Assembly (NCBI RefSeq): GCF_002846365.1
Contig: NZ_PJMW01000002.1
Span: 4,092,001-4,156,000, forward strand
Source of the DNA: Nocardia fluminea
Lineage (GTDB): Bacteria > Actinomycetota > Actinomycetes > Mycobacteriales > Mycobacteriaceae
DNA: 64,000 nt
Direction of reading: 5' to 3'
Below are positions 54,052 through 63,250 of the stretch, one piece after another. The notes under the pieces were generated by a model. It was not told the origin of the DNA. It ran no database searches and saw nothing but the letters and a program-made list of their open reading frames with translations. The position numbers and the translations under genes were made by a program. Position 1 is the first letter of the stretch. Each line of letters begins with the position of its first letter.

Positions 54052-54996
54052 GTGGACGCGCTGGATCTGAACCTGCTGCTCGCCCTCGATGCGCTGCTCG
54101 ACACGAACAGCGTGACCGAGGCGGCCAGGCGACTGCACACCTCGACCTCGGCGATGAGCCGCACCCTCACCCGGCTGCGCGAGGTGCTCGGCGACCCGCT
54201 GCTCGTTCGTTCGGGTAGACAGATGGTGCCGACGCCCCGTGCCCTCGAATTGCGCCACGATGTGGCGAGCCTGGTCGATCAGGGCCGTTCGTTGCTCACC
54301 GCCCGTGACGGTACCGGGACCGGCAGACATCGTGATTTCGTCGTCCGCGTGGGCGATTCGGTCGGTGCCAGCCTGTCCGGTCCGCTGCTGGCGGCGGTCC
54401 ACGCGCAGCTACCCGGGGTGACGGTGCGGCTGCTCGCCGCCGACACCGCCGACGGCGCGGTGGCGTTGCGCGACGGCCGGGTCGACGTCGAAGTCGGCAT
54501 GATCGGGCAGACCGATCCCGAAACGGTGGTCAAGCGCCTGTTCGTCGACCGCTGGATCGGCGTCGCCGCAGCCGACCATCCGTTCGCTCTCGACCGCCCG
54601 ACCGTCGCCGCCTACGCCTCGGCACGCCATCTGGAGGTGTCACCCACCGGTCGCACGCGCGGCCCGATCGACGACCGGCTCGCGCTGCACGGCCGCACCC
54701 GCCGCGTGGTCGCCACCGTCGCCGACCTGCCCACCGCGCTGCTCACCCTCGCGTCGACCGAGTTGGTCTGCCCCGCACCGGAACTGCTGTCGCGCACCGC
54801 GCGTACCGCCCTCGGTCTCGCGATGTTCGAGATCCCGCTGCCGCTGCCCGCCCCTGTCGTCGCCATGGCGTGGCATCCACGCAACACCGCCGACGCGGGC
54901 CACCGTGCCCTGCGCGACCTCATCGGCGGTGTCCTGCACGAGCCGCCGAAGCCGGCTGCCGACCCGGGTCTTGTCCCGCTGGCGAAACCGGCCTGA
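54052..54996 (+). CDS. LysR family transcriptional regulator
   Basis: 314 residues. N-terminal winged HTH (LDLNLLLALDALLDTNSVTEAARRLHTSTSAMSR kept in pieces here: SVTEAARRLHTSTSAM is the recognition core) and a periplasmic-binding-like effector domain from about 90. Probably controls the preceding monooxygenase; orientation (same strand, not divergent) makes this uncertain. Confidence 0.9.
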   Translation: MDALDLNLLLALDALLDTNSVTEAARRLHTSTSAMSRTLTRLREVLGDPLLVRSGRQMVPTPRALELRHDVASLVDQGRSLLTARDGTGTGRHRDFVVRVGDSVGASLSGPLLAAVHAQLPGVTVRLLAADTADGAVALRDGRVDVEVGMIGQTDPETVVKRLFVDRWIGVAAADHPFALDRPTVAAYASARHLEVSPTGRTRGPIDDRLALHGRTRRVVATVADLPTALLTLASTELVCPAPELLSRTARTALGLAMFEIPLPLPAPVVAMAWHPRNTADAGHRALRDLIGGVLHEPPKPAADPGLVPLAKPA

Positions 54997-55146
54997 CGGA
55001 CACCCCTGAAACGTTCGTCAGCCCCTCGCGTGTGACCGGTGTGGGCGAATGCCCGGTCGGCGCAGTGTGTTTGTCAGCACGGCGGCAAAATGCCGCGAGG
55101 ACGACGCGGAGCATTCCTCAGCCGCGCGGAGCCGAGCGAAGTAGGG

Positions 55147-57198
55147 CTAACCGACGTCCGGGGTGGGCGGGCCGAACACGTCGCGGCGGCCAGGGGGGAG
55201 ACCAGCCGAACGTTTCAGTTCGTCGAGCATGGCCTGCAGCTTGTCCACGTGCGCGCGTTCGATGTCGAAGGCACGGTAGGTACCGGTGACGGTGATGCCG
55301 GCCGAGTCGGTGGCGGTGGGCGGAATCGGGTCGGCGGCCGGACGTTCGACGGACTCGGTGCCGCTCGTCGACCCCTCGCGTCCGTTCGGCAGGCCGAGCG
55401 TCGGTGGATCGAAGTCCGAAGACGGGCGATCGTGGTCGGTGAGCGCCGCGTGGCCGGTGCGCGGAGCCTGCTCGGGCAGGCCGTGCTGGACGGGCGAGCC
55501 GCCGGTGTCCGCCGGTCGATCGGCGCTCGACGGGCTCGGGAAAGCGGTGCCGTTGACCTGCGCGGAGTCGGCGGTGCGGGCCGGATCTGCCGGGACCTGG
55601 TTCGGCTGCGTGGTGAGTTCTGTCGGCGGGGTGAGGCGGGGCGGCGGCCCGGAGGGGGTCGGCGGCTCGGGTGATTCCCCGGTGGTCAAACGGTCACGAG
55701 GGGTGAAATCATCGAACAAGGATTCGGCGCGGTGCGCGGAGTCGCTGGTGAAGCCGTTGCGGGCGTGCCCGTTTCGGTCCGGGGCAGGCTCGTCCGTGAA
55801 CGACCAGTGGATGCCGTTTGCTGTGTTGCCCAGAGGCTCTGCCTGCGCCGACGGGTCGGGGCGCGACCCTTCGGCTGGAGGGTTGCTCTCGCCGCGGTGG
55901 AGGGCGGCGTCGGGGGAGTACGGGTCGAATCCACTGACCGGCTTGCCGTTCAGTGGCGGGGTGGATCGCTCGCCTGTGAAGCCCGAGGACAGGTGGTCGT
56001 CCGCGGCACGGACAGGATCCGCCGGCGCGGGTGCGACCCCGTTCCCGTTGGTGGACAACCCCTCCGGCGACGGAACGCCCAGTCTGCCGTTTCCGGTGGC
56101 CGGGTTGTCCGTCGGCTTCTTGACCGGGCGGGCCCGCTCGATCACGGCATCGGGGCTGATCTCCGCCGTCAGCGGGTCCGCCGGCGCGGTCCGCGGCGAC
56201 TGTGCTTCGACCGGGGTGCTCGGCACACGCGTCCTCGCACCGAGCCCGTTCGCACCGCCTTCACGCACGACAGCTCGCACCTCCGCACTCCCCGGCAGGG
56301 TCGCGCTCGCCGCGGATGAGGTGCCGACATCCGAAATGGGTGCGTGATCCTCGGCGAGCGCCGTCGCGGGGGCCGTCGCCGATGTCGGCGCGCTCGCTTC
56401 CGGCGTCTCCACAGCGGGGGCTGTCAGCACCGTGCCGCTCGCCGCGGGCACCGTCGTGCCGTTCCGGGTGGACGCGATGTCGCCGGCCACGCCTTTCGCG
56501 CTGCCGTTGGTCCCGTTCGTCGAGGTCCCGTTCACGAACGAGGCGGCCGCGACCCGCTCACCGGATCTGTCGCCGGTGCTGCTGAGCCGCGTGGGCGCGG
56601 ACCGCCGGGTCGACGGTTCGTGACCGGAGTCGGTGCCACCGACCGCGGCGAACGAATCGGTGTCCGGCGACGCCGGTCGACCCAGGGGTGCGGCCGCCGC
56701 CTCGGCCGTGCGGGGGACCGGCGTGGCGGCCAGTGCGGTCGGGTCGCCGAGGTGATCGGTGGCCGGCCGCGCGGGGGAGTTGCGGCGTTCCAGCGGGGGC
56801 CGGGAGCTGTCTCGGTTCTGGTGTGGCGGTAAAGAACCGGGGCTCGACCGGGGGTCGTCGAATCCGTCGGCCGCGCGTTCGGCGGCCTCCGCGGCTTCGC
56901 GGACCTCGCGGCGGCTGAGTGTGCCGCGTGCGGGCCGACCGGAGTCGCTCTCACCGTCGTTGTCGAGGGCGTCCAGCCGCGAACTCAGGCGTGAAATGTC
57001 CTGTGACGCACGAAACGCCCAGGACTCCAGTCGCCTGATCCGGGTGTGGTCGGGCAGATCCTCGTCGGCCGGGAAGGTGGGCACATCGAGCTGGACCCGC
57101 GCGGCGACGATATCGAGCTTGTCGCTGACTTCGCGCAGCGCCGTGGCGATACTCGCCAGCATCGACCCGATGGACTCGTCGTGCTCAGCGTGGTTCAT
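55147..57198 (-). CDS. Long disordered protein with helical N-terminus, unknown
   Basis: 683 residues. Residues 1-90 are helical and coiled-coil-like (SMLASIATALREVSDKLDIVA; RLESWAFRASQDISRLSSRLD). From about 95 to 640 the chain is Pro/Ser/Thr/Gly-rich and predicted disordered. The last 45 residues form one more conserved-looking helix (AFDIERAHVDKLQAMLDELK) and end GPPTPDVG. No signal peptide or membrane segment. ATG 57198 with AGGGTG upstream. Ends plus spacer design suggests a scaffold or tether. Confidence 0.7.
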   Translation of the reverse strand: MNHAEHDESIGSMLASIATALREVSDKLDIVAARVQLDVPTFPADEDLPDHTRIRRLESWAFRASQDISRLSSRLDALDNDGESDSGRPARGTLSRREVREAAEAAERAADGFDDPRSSPGSLPPHQNRDSSRPPLERRNSPARPATDHLGDPTALAATPVPRTAEAAAAPLGRPASPDTDSFAAVGGTDSGHEPSTRRSAPTRLSSTGDRSGERVAAASFVNGTSTNGTNGSAKGVAGDIASTRNGTTVPAASGTVLTAPAVETPEASAPTSATAPATALAEDHAPISDVGTSSAASATLPGSAEVRAVVREGGANGLGARTRVPSTPVEAQSPRTAPADPLTAEISPDAVIERARPVKKPTDNPATGNGRLGVPSPEGLSTNGNGVAPAPADPVRAADDHLSSGFTGERSTPPLNGKPVSGFDPYSPDAALHRGESNPPAEGSRPDPSAQAEPLGNTANGIHWSFTDEPAPDRNGHARNGFTSDSAHRAESLFDDFTPRDRLTTGESPEPPTPSGPPPRLTPPTELTTQPNQVPADPARTADSAQVNGTAFPSPSSADRPADTGGSPVQHGLPEQAPRTGHAALTDHDRPSSDFDPPTLGLPNGREGSTSGTESVERPAADPIPPTATDSAGITVTGTYRAFDIERAHVDKLQAMLDELKRSAGLPPGRRDVFGPPTPDVG

Positions 57199-57572
57199 GC
57201 ACACCCTACTTCCCGTGGTCGCCCGAGCGTGCCCGCCTCGGCCGCAGCGATCATATCCATCGGCGCGACAGCACGTGGTGTCGTGACCGCTTACGCGACG
57301 CGCCGAACTGATTCGCAATCAGGATGAAACGGACATGCAACAGGCCGGGTCTGTGTATCGAAATGATCAAGATCTAGGCGTCTTCGTGCGACGTTGGCAC
57401 AATGAAATGGCTTGATATACAAGCAGAGTCGCATTTGTGACGTCAATCACCGAGCGATGACGCACCCGAACGCGGGTCAAGGGGGCTGGCGCCTTTTCGG
57501 TGGCTGCGGGAACCTGATGTCCAGGACGTGCGCGTGAGCCTACGACGGGTCCCTTGGTGAGGGAGTGATGGT
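57199..57572. other. Divergent intergenic region
   Basis: No gene supported. Unusually AT-rich between 57300 and 57440. Contains the promoter candidate at 57394. Confidence 0.5.
57394..57421 (+). promoter_or_regulatory. Promoter candidate TTGGCA-N16-TATACA
   Basis: Sigma-A-like -35 and -10 boxes about 150 bp before the 57573 gene, inside the AT-rich patch. Confidence 0.35.
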
Positions 57573-58526
57573 GTGAGGACGAAGCGGCTGAGCGAGACCC
57601 AGGTGGTGTGTGGACGTCGAGCGTTGCTCGACGAACTGGGAATTTCCGAGGGCAGCCGCCGCGCCGTCACCGAACGCACCGGATATGGCTGTGGTTGCCC
57701 GGAATGTGCCGCGAACCAATGGAATACGCAGCGGCTCGAGCACTGGATCTGCGGCAGGCTCACAGCAGCGGGCGCCGACGAGGCCGAAGTCGACGCGCAG
57801 ATCGGTGATATTCCGGTCGACATCTACTGGCGTCGCGGCGACCGGCGCTGCGTGGTCGAGGTGCGCAGCGGCCCACTCGACATCACCGCGGCCCGCGCGC
57901 ACCGGAAACGCTTGCAGGCGGCGGGGATCGACGATGTGCTGTGGGTGTGCCCGCAGGGCTTCTGGGTGCCGCTGGTGCCCGCGGTCGGTATCGCCGATTT
58001 CGCGCCCGCGGCCGCCGACTACCGGATCGACCAGGGCATGCTCACTGCGGGCGAGACCGGTTTCGCCGCTCCGGTCCGTGGCAGCACGGAGTTGCGCGAT
58101 TTTCTCGAAGGCTGGGTGTCCGGCGAAATGCACTGGGGACACGCGGATCTCACGACAGGAGGGTGGTCCGACGTGGGCACCTGGGAACGGCACACCGCGG
58201 CGCAGGCCGCGATGATCGAGCACCAGCGCACCGAGTTGCGCGATCAGCGGGTCGAGCTCGCGGTCTCGCGCCAGGCCGTGCGCGACAAGCAGCGGTTGGT
58301 CGGCCGTCTGCACAACCGGATCGATCGGGCCGGGGTGAACGCCGACGCCGAGGCCATCACCATGGCCGGATTGCGCAGCGAGCTCGTCGCCCAGCAGCGC
58401 GTCGCGGCGAGCCTGCGCGCGAGCATCGGGCGGATGGATCGCACCCTGAATCAGTGGCAGTGGCTCACCTGCTGCGCGATGCTGCTGGTCCTCACCGTGA
58501 TGGTCGGCGCGATGGTGACGCGCTGA
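57573..58526 (+). CDS. Membrane-anchored protein with CoiA/REase-like domain, unknown
   Basis: 317 residues. N-terminal CxCx2C (GCGCPEC) near residue 39, then a compact domain with IGDIPVDIYW, CVVEVRSGPLDITAARAHRKRL and DVLWVCPQGFWVPLV, resembling the CoiA/PD-(D/E)xK layout (D...E-V-R, with Arg where Lys is usual). About 200-290 is coiled-coil, and 293-315 is one transmembrane helix (WLTCCAMLLVLTVMVGAM). So the domain faces the cytosol on a stalk. GTG 57573 follows GAGGGAG. Tail-to-tail overlap of 35 bp with the next gene. Confidence 0.7.
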   Translation: MRTKRLSETQVVCGRRALLDELGISEGSRRAVTERTGYGCGCPECAANQWNTQRLEHWICGRLTAAGADEAEVDAQIGDIPVDIYWRRGDRRCVVEVRSGPLDITAARAHRKRLQAAGIDDVLWVCPQGFWVPLVPAVGIADFAPAAADYRIDQGMLTAGETGFAAPVRGSTELRDFLEGWVSGEMHWGHADLTTGGWSDVGTWERHTAAQAAMIEHQRTELRDQRVELAVSRQAVRDKQRLVGRLHNRIDRAGVNADAEAITMAGLRSELVAQQRVAASLRASIGRMDRTLNQWQWLTCCAMLLVLTVMVGAMVTR

Positions 58527-59685
58527 GCCGCATCGGCAACCGGTCCCACTGCCAGTCGTGGCGTAGGACGAGACCGGCCAGGTCGAGGAGATCGAGCCCG
58601 GTTTCGGCGCTGACCGTGGCCAGCGCCTGCCGATCGTAGGGTCCCTGTTCCAAATCGGTGATCAGGCGTTGCTCGATCGACGCGTCGACCGGGCGGGCTC
58701 GGAGCTGGGCCGTGCCGAGCGCGCTCCCGGTCCAGACCAGCCAGCCCCAGCCGTGCTCGTGTGCGTAGGCGCGGCCGAGTTCGCTCTGGACCAGGTTGTG
58801 ATGGAAGGCCGTGCGGCCCAAGGGAACCACGTCGATCAGCACGGTGCGGCCGTCGGTGAGCTGCGCGGCGACAGCCGGATAGTGCACCCGGTCCTCGTCG
58901 GCGAAGCGATAGGTCAGCGCGGTCGGTTCCTCCTGGAATGCCGCCACCACCGGGTCGGCGTCGAGGGTTCTCAGCAGCCGGGCCGCCATGGCCGAGTCGT
59001 AGGCGACGTCGCGACCTACCTTCGCCAGGTAGAACCGTCCGCGGCCGTCGTCGTCGCCGTCGGCCACGCGCGCCGACTCCGTCGGTAACCGGGTGGCGGA
59101 CCCGGTCGACCATTCGACCTCACCCAGCAGTGCCCGCAGCTCGTCGGCACCCTCCTCGGGTACCCGCAGCTTGGCCAGGATGCTGGCAGTCTTCTTCTGC
59201 CAGCCCAGGATTCGCTGCATCACATAGCCGGCCACCCGCTTGGCGTCGCCCGGCTCGTGTCCGGCCAGCCTCAGTTTCAGATAGGACCATTCCATGGCCA
59301 CCAGGTCGGTATCGGTCGCGTAGGTCTCGGCGAGCAGCATGCGCACCAGGCTCAAATCCCCGGCCTCGACCGGATACCGGTGCGCGAACACCCGCGCGGA
59401 CCGGTGCCCGGAGCGGGCCGCTTCGCGCACGATCCGCCCGACCGCTTTGGCATAGAGCTGGCGGACCCGGTCGCGCGCGAGGTCGTAGCGGGCGCCGATG
59501 CGGGTGAGCGTCTCCGGGCGCTGCCCCCCGATCCCGAGGCGCAACGCGACGATGCGCGCGTCGCGGGCGGCGCGTTCGGCATGCTCGGTGAGCAGTTCGC
59601 CGACCAGCTCGTCGAGCTCCTCGAGCTCCAACGAGACGTCGGCGGCGATATCGTGGCCCGGTGGCCTGACGATCTCGGCACTCAC
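58492..59685 (-). CDS. Sigma-region-4 HTH protein with TnsA/REase-like C-terminus
   Basis: 397 residues. Residues about 25-90 look like sigma region 4 (ALRLGIGGQRPETLTRIGARYDLARDRVRQLYAKA). The middle is helical. From about 270 a restriction-endonuclease-like fold follows: ADEDRVHYPAVAAQLTDG, TVLIDVVPLGR, HHNLVQSELGRAYAHEHGWG. The catalytic Glu-x-Lys of TnsA-type nucleases is replaced by D-V-V, so binding or sensing rather than cleavage is likely. Function unknown. Confidence 0.68.
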   Translation of the reverse strand: MSAEIVRPPGHDIAADVSLELEELDELVGELLTEHAERAARDARIVALRLGIGGQRPETLTRIGARYDLARDRVRQLYAKAVGRIVREAARSGHRSARVFAHRYPVEAGDLSLVRMLLAETYATDTDLVAMEWSYLKLRLAGHEPGDAKRVAGYVMQRILGWQKKTASILAKLRVPEEGADELRALLGEVEWSTGSATRLPTESARVADGDDDGRGRFYLAKVGRDVAYDSAMAARLLRTLDADPVVAAFQEEPTALTYRFADEDRVHYPAVAAQLTDGRTVLIDVVPLGRTAFHHNLVQSELGRAYAHEHGWGWLVWTGSALGTAQLRARPVDASIEQRLITDLEQGPYDRQALATVSAETGLDLLDLAGLVLRHDWQWDRLPMRLSASPSRRPSR

Positions 59686-59737
59686 AGCGGCGACCTCCCT
59701 CGCTCGGTCGAGTCAGCGTAGCCGCAGGACCCGACAA

Positions 59738-60811
59738 CTAGAGCGAGGTCAGATACTCGCTGTAGAACAGGCACAACCCCGTCGCCGACGCGATCCCGGC
59801 CAGCACCCAGAACCGGATGATCACCGCGGTCTCGGGCCAATTGTTGAGTTCGAAGTGATGATGGAACGGCGCCATCCGGAACAGGCGGGTGTGCGTCGTG
59901 CGGAACACCACGATCTGCAGCACCACCGACATGATCTCGGCGACGAACAGCGCCCCGATCACCACGGCCAGCAGTTCGGTGCGGCTGGTGATGGACAGAC
60001 CGGCCAGCAGGCCACCGAGGCCGAGGGAACCGGTGTCGCCCATGAAGATCTTGGCCGGTGCCGCGTTCCACCACAGGAAACCGATACACGCCGCCGCGCC
60101 GGCGGCGCTGACCATCGCCAGGTCGAGCGGATCGCGCACCGTGTAGCAGCCGCGGCCGGGGGTGATCTCGCACGAGTTGTCGTACTGCCACAGCGTGATC
60201 ACCACGTACGCACCGAGCGTGAGGCTCATCGAACCCGCCGCCAATCCGTCGAGCCCGTCGGTGATGTTCACCGCGTTCGACCACGCGACCACCAGCAACA
60301 CGATGAACGCGACGAAGAACAGCGACGCGAAGGTGATGGTGCTGATGTCGCGAACATAGGACAGGTTGGGGCCCGCCGGCGTGAGCCCGGTGGCGCCGGG
60401 GAAGCGCAGCACGAGCACGGCGAACACCACCGCGGCACCGATCTGCCCGATGTACTTGCCGGCTGCGGTCAGGCCGAGGTTGCGGTGTTTGCGCAGCTTG
60501 ATGGAGTCGTCGAGGAAACCCACCACGCCGAGTGCCGACGCCAGCAGCAGTACCAGCACACCCGACGCGCTCGGCCCCGGCGCGTCCCACAGCAACCCGA
60601 TCAGATGCGATCCGAGGTATCCGGCCCACACCCCGGCCCCGATCGCCAGCCCGCCCATAGTCGGCGTTCCGCGTTTGGCCTGATGGCTGGCGGGCCCGTC
60701 GATGCGGATCTCCTGCCCGAACCCCCGGCGCGCGAAAACCCGGATCAGCCCCGGCGTGAGCGTGATGGTGACGACAAGCGCGATCCCCGCCGACAACAGG
60801 ATCTGCCTCAC
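59738..60811 (-). CDS. mraY: Phospho-N-acetylmuramoyl-pentapeptide-transferase (MraY)
   Basis: 357 residues with about 10 transmembrane segments. Conserved MraY blocks: [31 protein letters not shown] (Asp pair), [15 protein letters not shown] (Mg-binding Asp), [12 protein letters not shown], and [14 protein letters not shown]. Transfers phospho-MurNAc-pentapeptide to undecaprenyl phosphate, making lipid I. GTG 60811 has GGAGGGG upstream. Lies alone, far from mur genes, between an REase-like gene and tRNAs, so it may be a second copy. Confidence 0.95.
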   Translation of the reverse strand: MRQILLSAGIALVVTITLTPGLIRVFARRGFGQEIRIDGPASHQAKRGTPTMGGLAIGAGVWAGYLGSHLIGLLWDAPGPSASGVLVLLLASALGVVGFLDDSIKLRKHRNLGLTAAGKYIGQIGAAVVFAVLVLRFPGATGLTPAGPNLSYVRDISTITFASLFFVAFIVLLVVAWSNAVNITDGLDGLAAGSMSLTLGAYVVITLWQYDNSCEITPGRGCYTVRDPLDLAMVSAAGAAACIGFLWWNAAPAKIFMGDTGSLGLGGLLAGLSITSRTELLAVVIGALFVAEIMSVVLQIVVFRTTHTRLFRMAPFHHHFELNNWPETAVIIRFWVLAGIASATGLCLFYSEYLTSL

Positions 60812-60952
60812 TCGATTGCCCCTCCATGCCGCCGGTTCCGCACCGGACCAGCCCGGCGATGCCGTGTGCCGATACTAGGGGAGCTCACCGGCAAACCGTG
60901 CCGAGAGTGATCTGGGTTACAGGCTGGACACGCCCGACCGGTGCTACAAACA

Positions 60953-60982
60953 AGTCAGGCCCCCTCGAAAGGGGGCCTGACT
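60953..60982 (-). terminator. Terminator of the tRNA Gly-Cys-Val operon
   Basis: Perfect 13-bp stem AGTCAGGCCCCCT / AGGGGGCCTGACT with a CGAA loop; on the minus strand it is followed by CTTGTTTGT. Confidence 0.85.
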
Positions 60983-60990
60983 CGGTACGG

Positions 60991-61065
60991 TGGTGCGCGA
61001 TACTGGGATTGAACCAGTGACCTCTTCCGTGTCAGGGAAGCGCTCTCCCGCTGAGCTAATCGCGC
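60991..61065 (-). tRNA. tRNA-Val(GAC)
   Basis: Full cloverleaf: acceptor GCGCGAT/ATCGCGC, D arm GCTC...GAGC, anticodon loop CTGACAC, T arm ACTGG TTCAATC CCAGT. The 3' CCA is encoded (60991-60993). Confidence 0.97.
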
Positions 61066-61066
61066 G

Positions 61067-61137
61067 AGGTGGAGACGGGAATCGAACCCGTGTGCACGGC
61101 TTTGCAGGCCGTTGCCTCACCACTCGGCCACTCCACC
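61067..61137 (-). tRNA. tRNA-Cys(GCA)
   Basis: 71 nt: acceptor GGTGGAG/CTCCACC, anticodon loop CTGCAAA, T loop TTCGATT, discriminator U. CCA not encoded. Confidence 0.97.
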
Positions 61138-61177
61138 GTACAAAGGAGGATGGGGCTAGTGCCTTACCTACCTCTCG

Positions 61178-61249
61178 AGCGGATGACGAGATTCGAACTC
61201 GCGACCCTCACCTTGGCAAGGTGATGCGCTACCACTGCGCCACATCCGC
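61178..61249 (-). tRNA. tRNA-Gly(GCC)
   Basis: 72 nt: acceptor GCGGATG/CATCCGC, anticodon loop TTGCCAA, T loop TTCGAAT, discriminator U. CCA not encoded. Confidence 0.97.
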
Positions 61250-61657
61250 ATTTACTTCACACTGAGGAGAGCGGCTCGGCCTGGCGGCTTTGCTGCTCTC
61301 TGCGGTGCGAGGAGAACATTAGCCGACGTTCGACGCAGACTACAAATCGCCTGGTAAACCGGCCAAAATATGAATTACACGCATGTCACCCCGCATCCCG
61401 GCCGAACCGAGCCGCCACCTACGCGCCCACATCGCGTGACATAGATATGCGCATCAAGCCATGTTTTCTCACAACAGATCGAGTTCGGACGATCGATCGC
61501 CCGCTCGCGTGTGCACGCGCGCGAGCGCGGGCACCGACCCCACGAGGTCCACCACGCCGAAACCCTGCTTCACAAGGCGATTTGGTGTCATCCCCGCCCC
61601 CCGTGCTAATGTTCCATCTCGTTCGAGCGGCTCAAAACCCGCCCGAACACAGTGTTC
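61250..61657. other. Intergenic region between divergent tRNA operons
   Basis: No gene supported. Should hold the promoters of the Gly-Cys-Val operon and of tRNA-Val(CAC). For the latter, TAATGT at 61607 with TTGGTG 19 bp before it is a weak candidate. A 17-bp palindrome lies at the right edge. Confidence 0.5.
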
Positions 61658-61659
61658 GG
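61643..61659. repeat. Palindrome CCGAACAC-A-GTGTTCGG at tRNA-Val 5' end
   Basis: Perfect 8-bp arms around one A, overlapping the first two bases of tRNA-Val(CAC). Confidence 0.7.
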
Positions 61660-61729
61660 TCCCATAGCTCAGCGGGAGAGCGTCCGCCTCACACGCGGAA
61701 GGTCGCTGGTTCGAAACCAGCTGGGACCA
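61658..61729 (+). tRNA. tRNA-Val(CAC)
   Basis: 72 nt: acceptor GGTCCCA/TGGGACC, anticodon loop CTCACAC, T arm GCTGG TTCGAAA CCAGC, discriminator A. CCA not encoded. Likely integration target of the element whose integrase starts 144 bp downstream. Confidence 0.97.
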
Positions 61730-61736
61730 CCGAGAG

Positions 61737-61781
61737 AAAGAACCCCTGACCAGGCATTGCGCTCGGTCGGGGGTTCTTTTT
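61737..61781 (+). terminator. Intrinsic terminator after tRNA-Val(CAC)
   Basis: AAAGAACCCCTGACC pairs with GGTCGGGGGTTCTTT, followed by TTTT. Confidence 0.85.
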
Positions 61782-61873
61782 GTGCGCGAAATCAGGGTTC
61801 GGAAAACGCCTAGTCACGCCTGTATCAGTGTGCTGTAGCCTACAATCCAGGACCACAGTGCAAGGGGACCGGC

Positions 61874-63250
61874 GTGGACGACGAGATACGCGATGGCTTG
61901 TGGCGTAGGACCGTGGAGGTTACCGCCGAAGGGCAGGCCGACCTCATCAAGAAGGTGGCTGCCGTGGAGCGGCTACTCAAGAAGCTCGCCGCAGAGAAGC
62001 CGAAGCCGCGGCGTGCCCGCGGCGAGGGCGCCCTGTACTTCCGTCAGCGTGACGGCATGTGGGTCGGGCAGATCGAGCTGCCCCGCGGCCCGGACGGGAA
62101 GCGGCAGAAGACCAAGCCGATCTACAGCAAGGATCGCGCGGTCGTCGTCGCCAAGCTCGGCAAGCTCAAGGACGACGCCGAGAAGGGCTTGCTCTCGCAA
62201 TCCGATGTCCGGCTCACGGTCGGCGACTACCTCGATACGTGGATCGTCGAGGTTGCACCGACCAAGGTGAAGCCGCACGCGTTGGCGTCTTACAAGTCGG
62301 CGATCAACACCCGGATCAAACCGGCGATCGGCGGCCGCCGGTTGGCGGAGCTGAAGCCAGACGACATCCGGCAGATGCACAAGTGGATCCTCGCCGCCAA
62401 GTACAAGCACGGGAAGGTCGAGAAGACCTACACCACCCGATCGGTGGAGGAAGCACACAACGTTCTGTCCTCGGCTCTGAGCGACGCGCTCGCGGACGGG
62501 AAGGTGCATCGCAATGTCTGCGAGCTGGTCTCCAAGCCGAACGTTCTGAGCCGGTCTCACGGAGACCTGACGTCGGAGCACGCGCGCGCTGTCCTGATCG
62601 CAGCGATCGAGCATCATGACCCGATGGCTACCCGCTGGGCGGCGGGCCTGATGCTCGGCGGACGTCAAGGGGAGTTGCTCGGACTCGAGTGGGACAGAGT
62701 CGATTTCGATCGCGGAATGCTGGACCTGTCGTGGCAACTCGAATGGCTGCCACTCAAGTCGGGCGCCGACCCTGAGGACCCCGATCGGTTCGACATCGAA
62801 CCCGGATTCGAACACCGGCCGATATGGCGCGGCGCGGCGTGGACGAGACCGAAGACAACGAAGAGTCAGCGCGTCGTCCCACTGCCCGAGCCGCTGGCCG
62901 CGATCCTCACTCTGCACCGCGATCGGACGCCGGCGAATCGCTGGAACCTGGTGTGGGTCAGCACGCCCAAAAAGTCTTCGCGCTGGCAAACGGCCACCCC
63001 CATAGGCGATTCCGTGGACCGCGATGGATGGAAGGCTGCGCAGGAGCGCGCCGGTGTCGACCCGGTCGACGTGCACGCGATGCGTGGAACCACAGCTACC
63101 TTGCTGATGGAGGCCGGTGTCGACGCCCGCATCATTCAGGCAATCCTCGGGCACAGCAATGTGGTTACTACTCGCGGGTATCAGACTGTCAATTTGGACG
63201 CGGCGCGTGCGTCGCTCGGGAACCTTCATGGCCTGCTCGAGCTCAGTTAG
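61874..63250 (+). CDS. int: Tyrosine recombinase/phage-type integrase
   Basis: 458 residues. N-terminal coiled/basic part, an AP2-like arm-binding region (GALYFRQRDGMWVGQIEL), SAM-like core-binding domain (about 105-215, LTVGDYLDTWIVEVA), and the catalytic domain with Arg (GGRQGELLGLEW), Lys (TKSQRVVPL), HAMRGTTATLL, LGHSNVVTTRGYQ with the Tyr nucleophile. HAMRGT has Gly where the box-II motif HxLRHT has its second His. GTG 61874 follows AAGGGG. Directly downstream of tRNA-Val, the classic place for an integrated element. Confidence 0.94.
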   Translation: MDDEIRDGLWRRTVEVTAEGQADLIKKVAAVERLLKKLAAEKPKPRRARGEGALYFRQRDGMWVGQIELPRGPDGKRQKTKPIYSKDRAVVVAKLGKLKDDAEKGLLSQSDVRLTVGDYLDTWIVEVAPTKVKPHALASYKSAINTRIKPAIGGRRLAELKPDDIRQMHKWILAAKYKHGKVEKTYTTRSVEEAHNVLSSALSDALADGKVHRNVCELVSKPNVLSRSHGDLTSEHARAVLIAAIEHHDPMATRWAAGLMLGGRQGELLGLEWDRVDFDRGMLDLSWQLEWLPLKSGADPEDPDRFDIEPGFEHRPIWRGAAWTRPKTTKSQRVVPLPEPLAAILTLHRDRTPANRWNLVWVSTPKKSSRWQTATPIGDSVDRDGWKAAQERAGVDPVDVHAMRGTTATLLMEAGVDARIIQAILGHSNVVTTRGYQTVNLDAARASLGNLHGLLELS

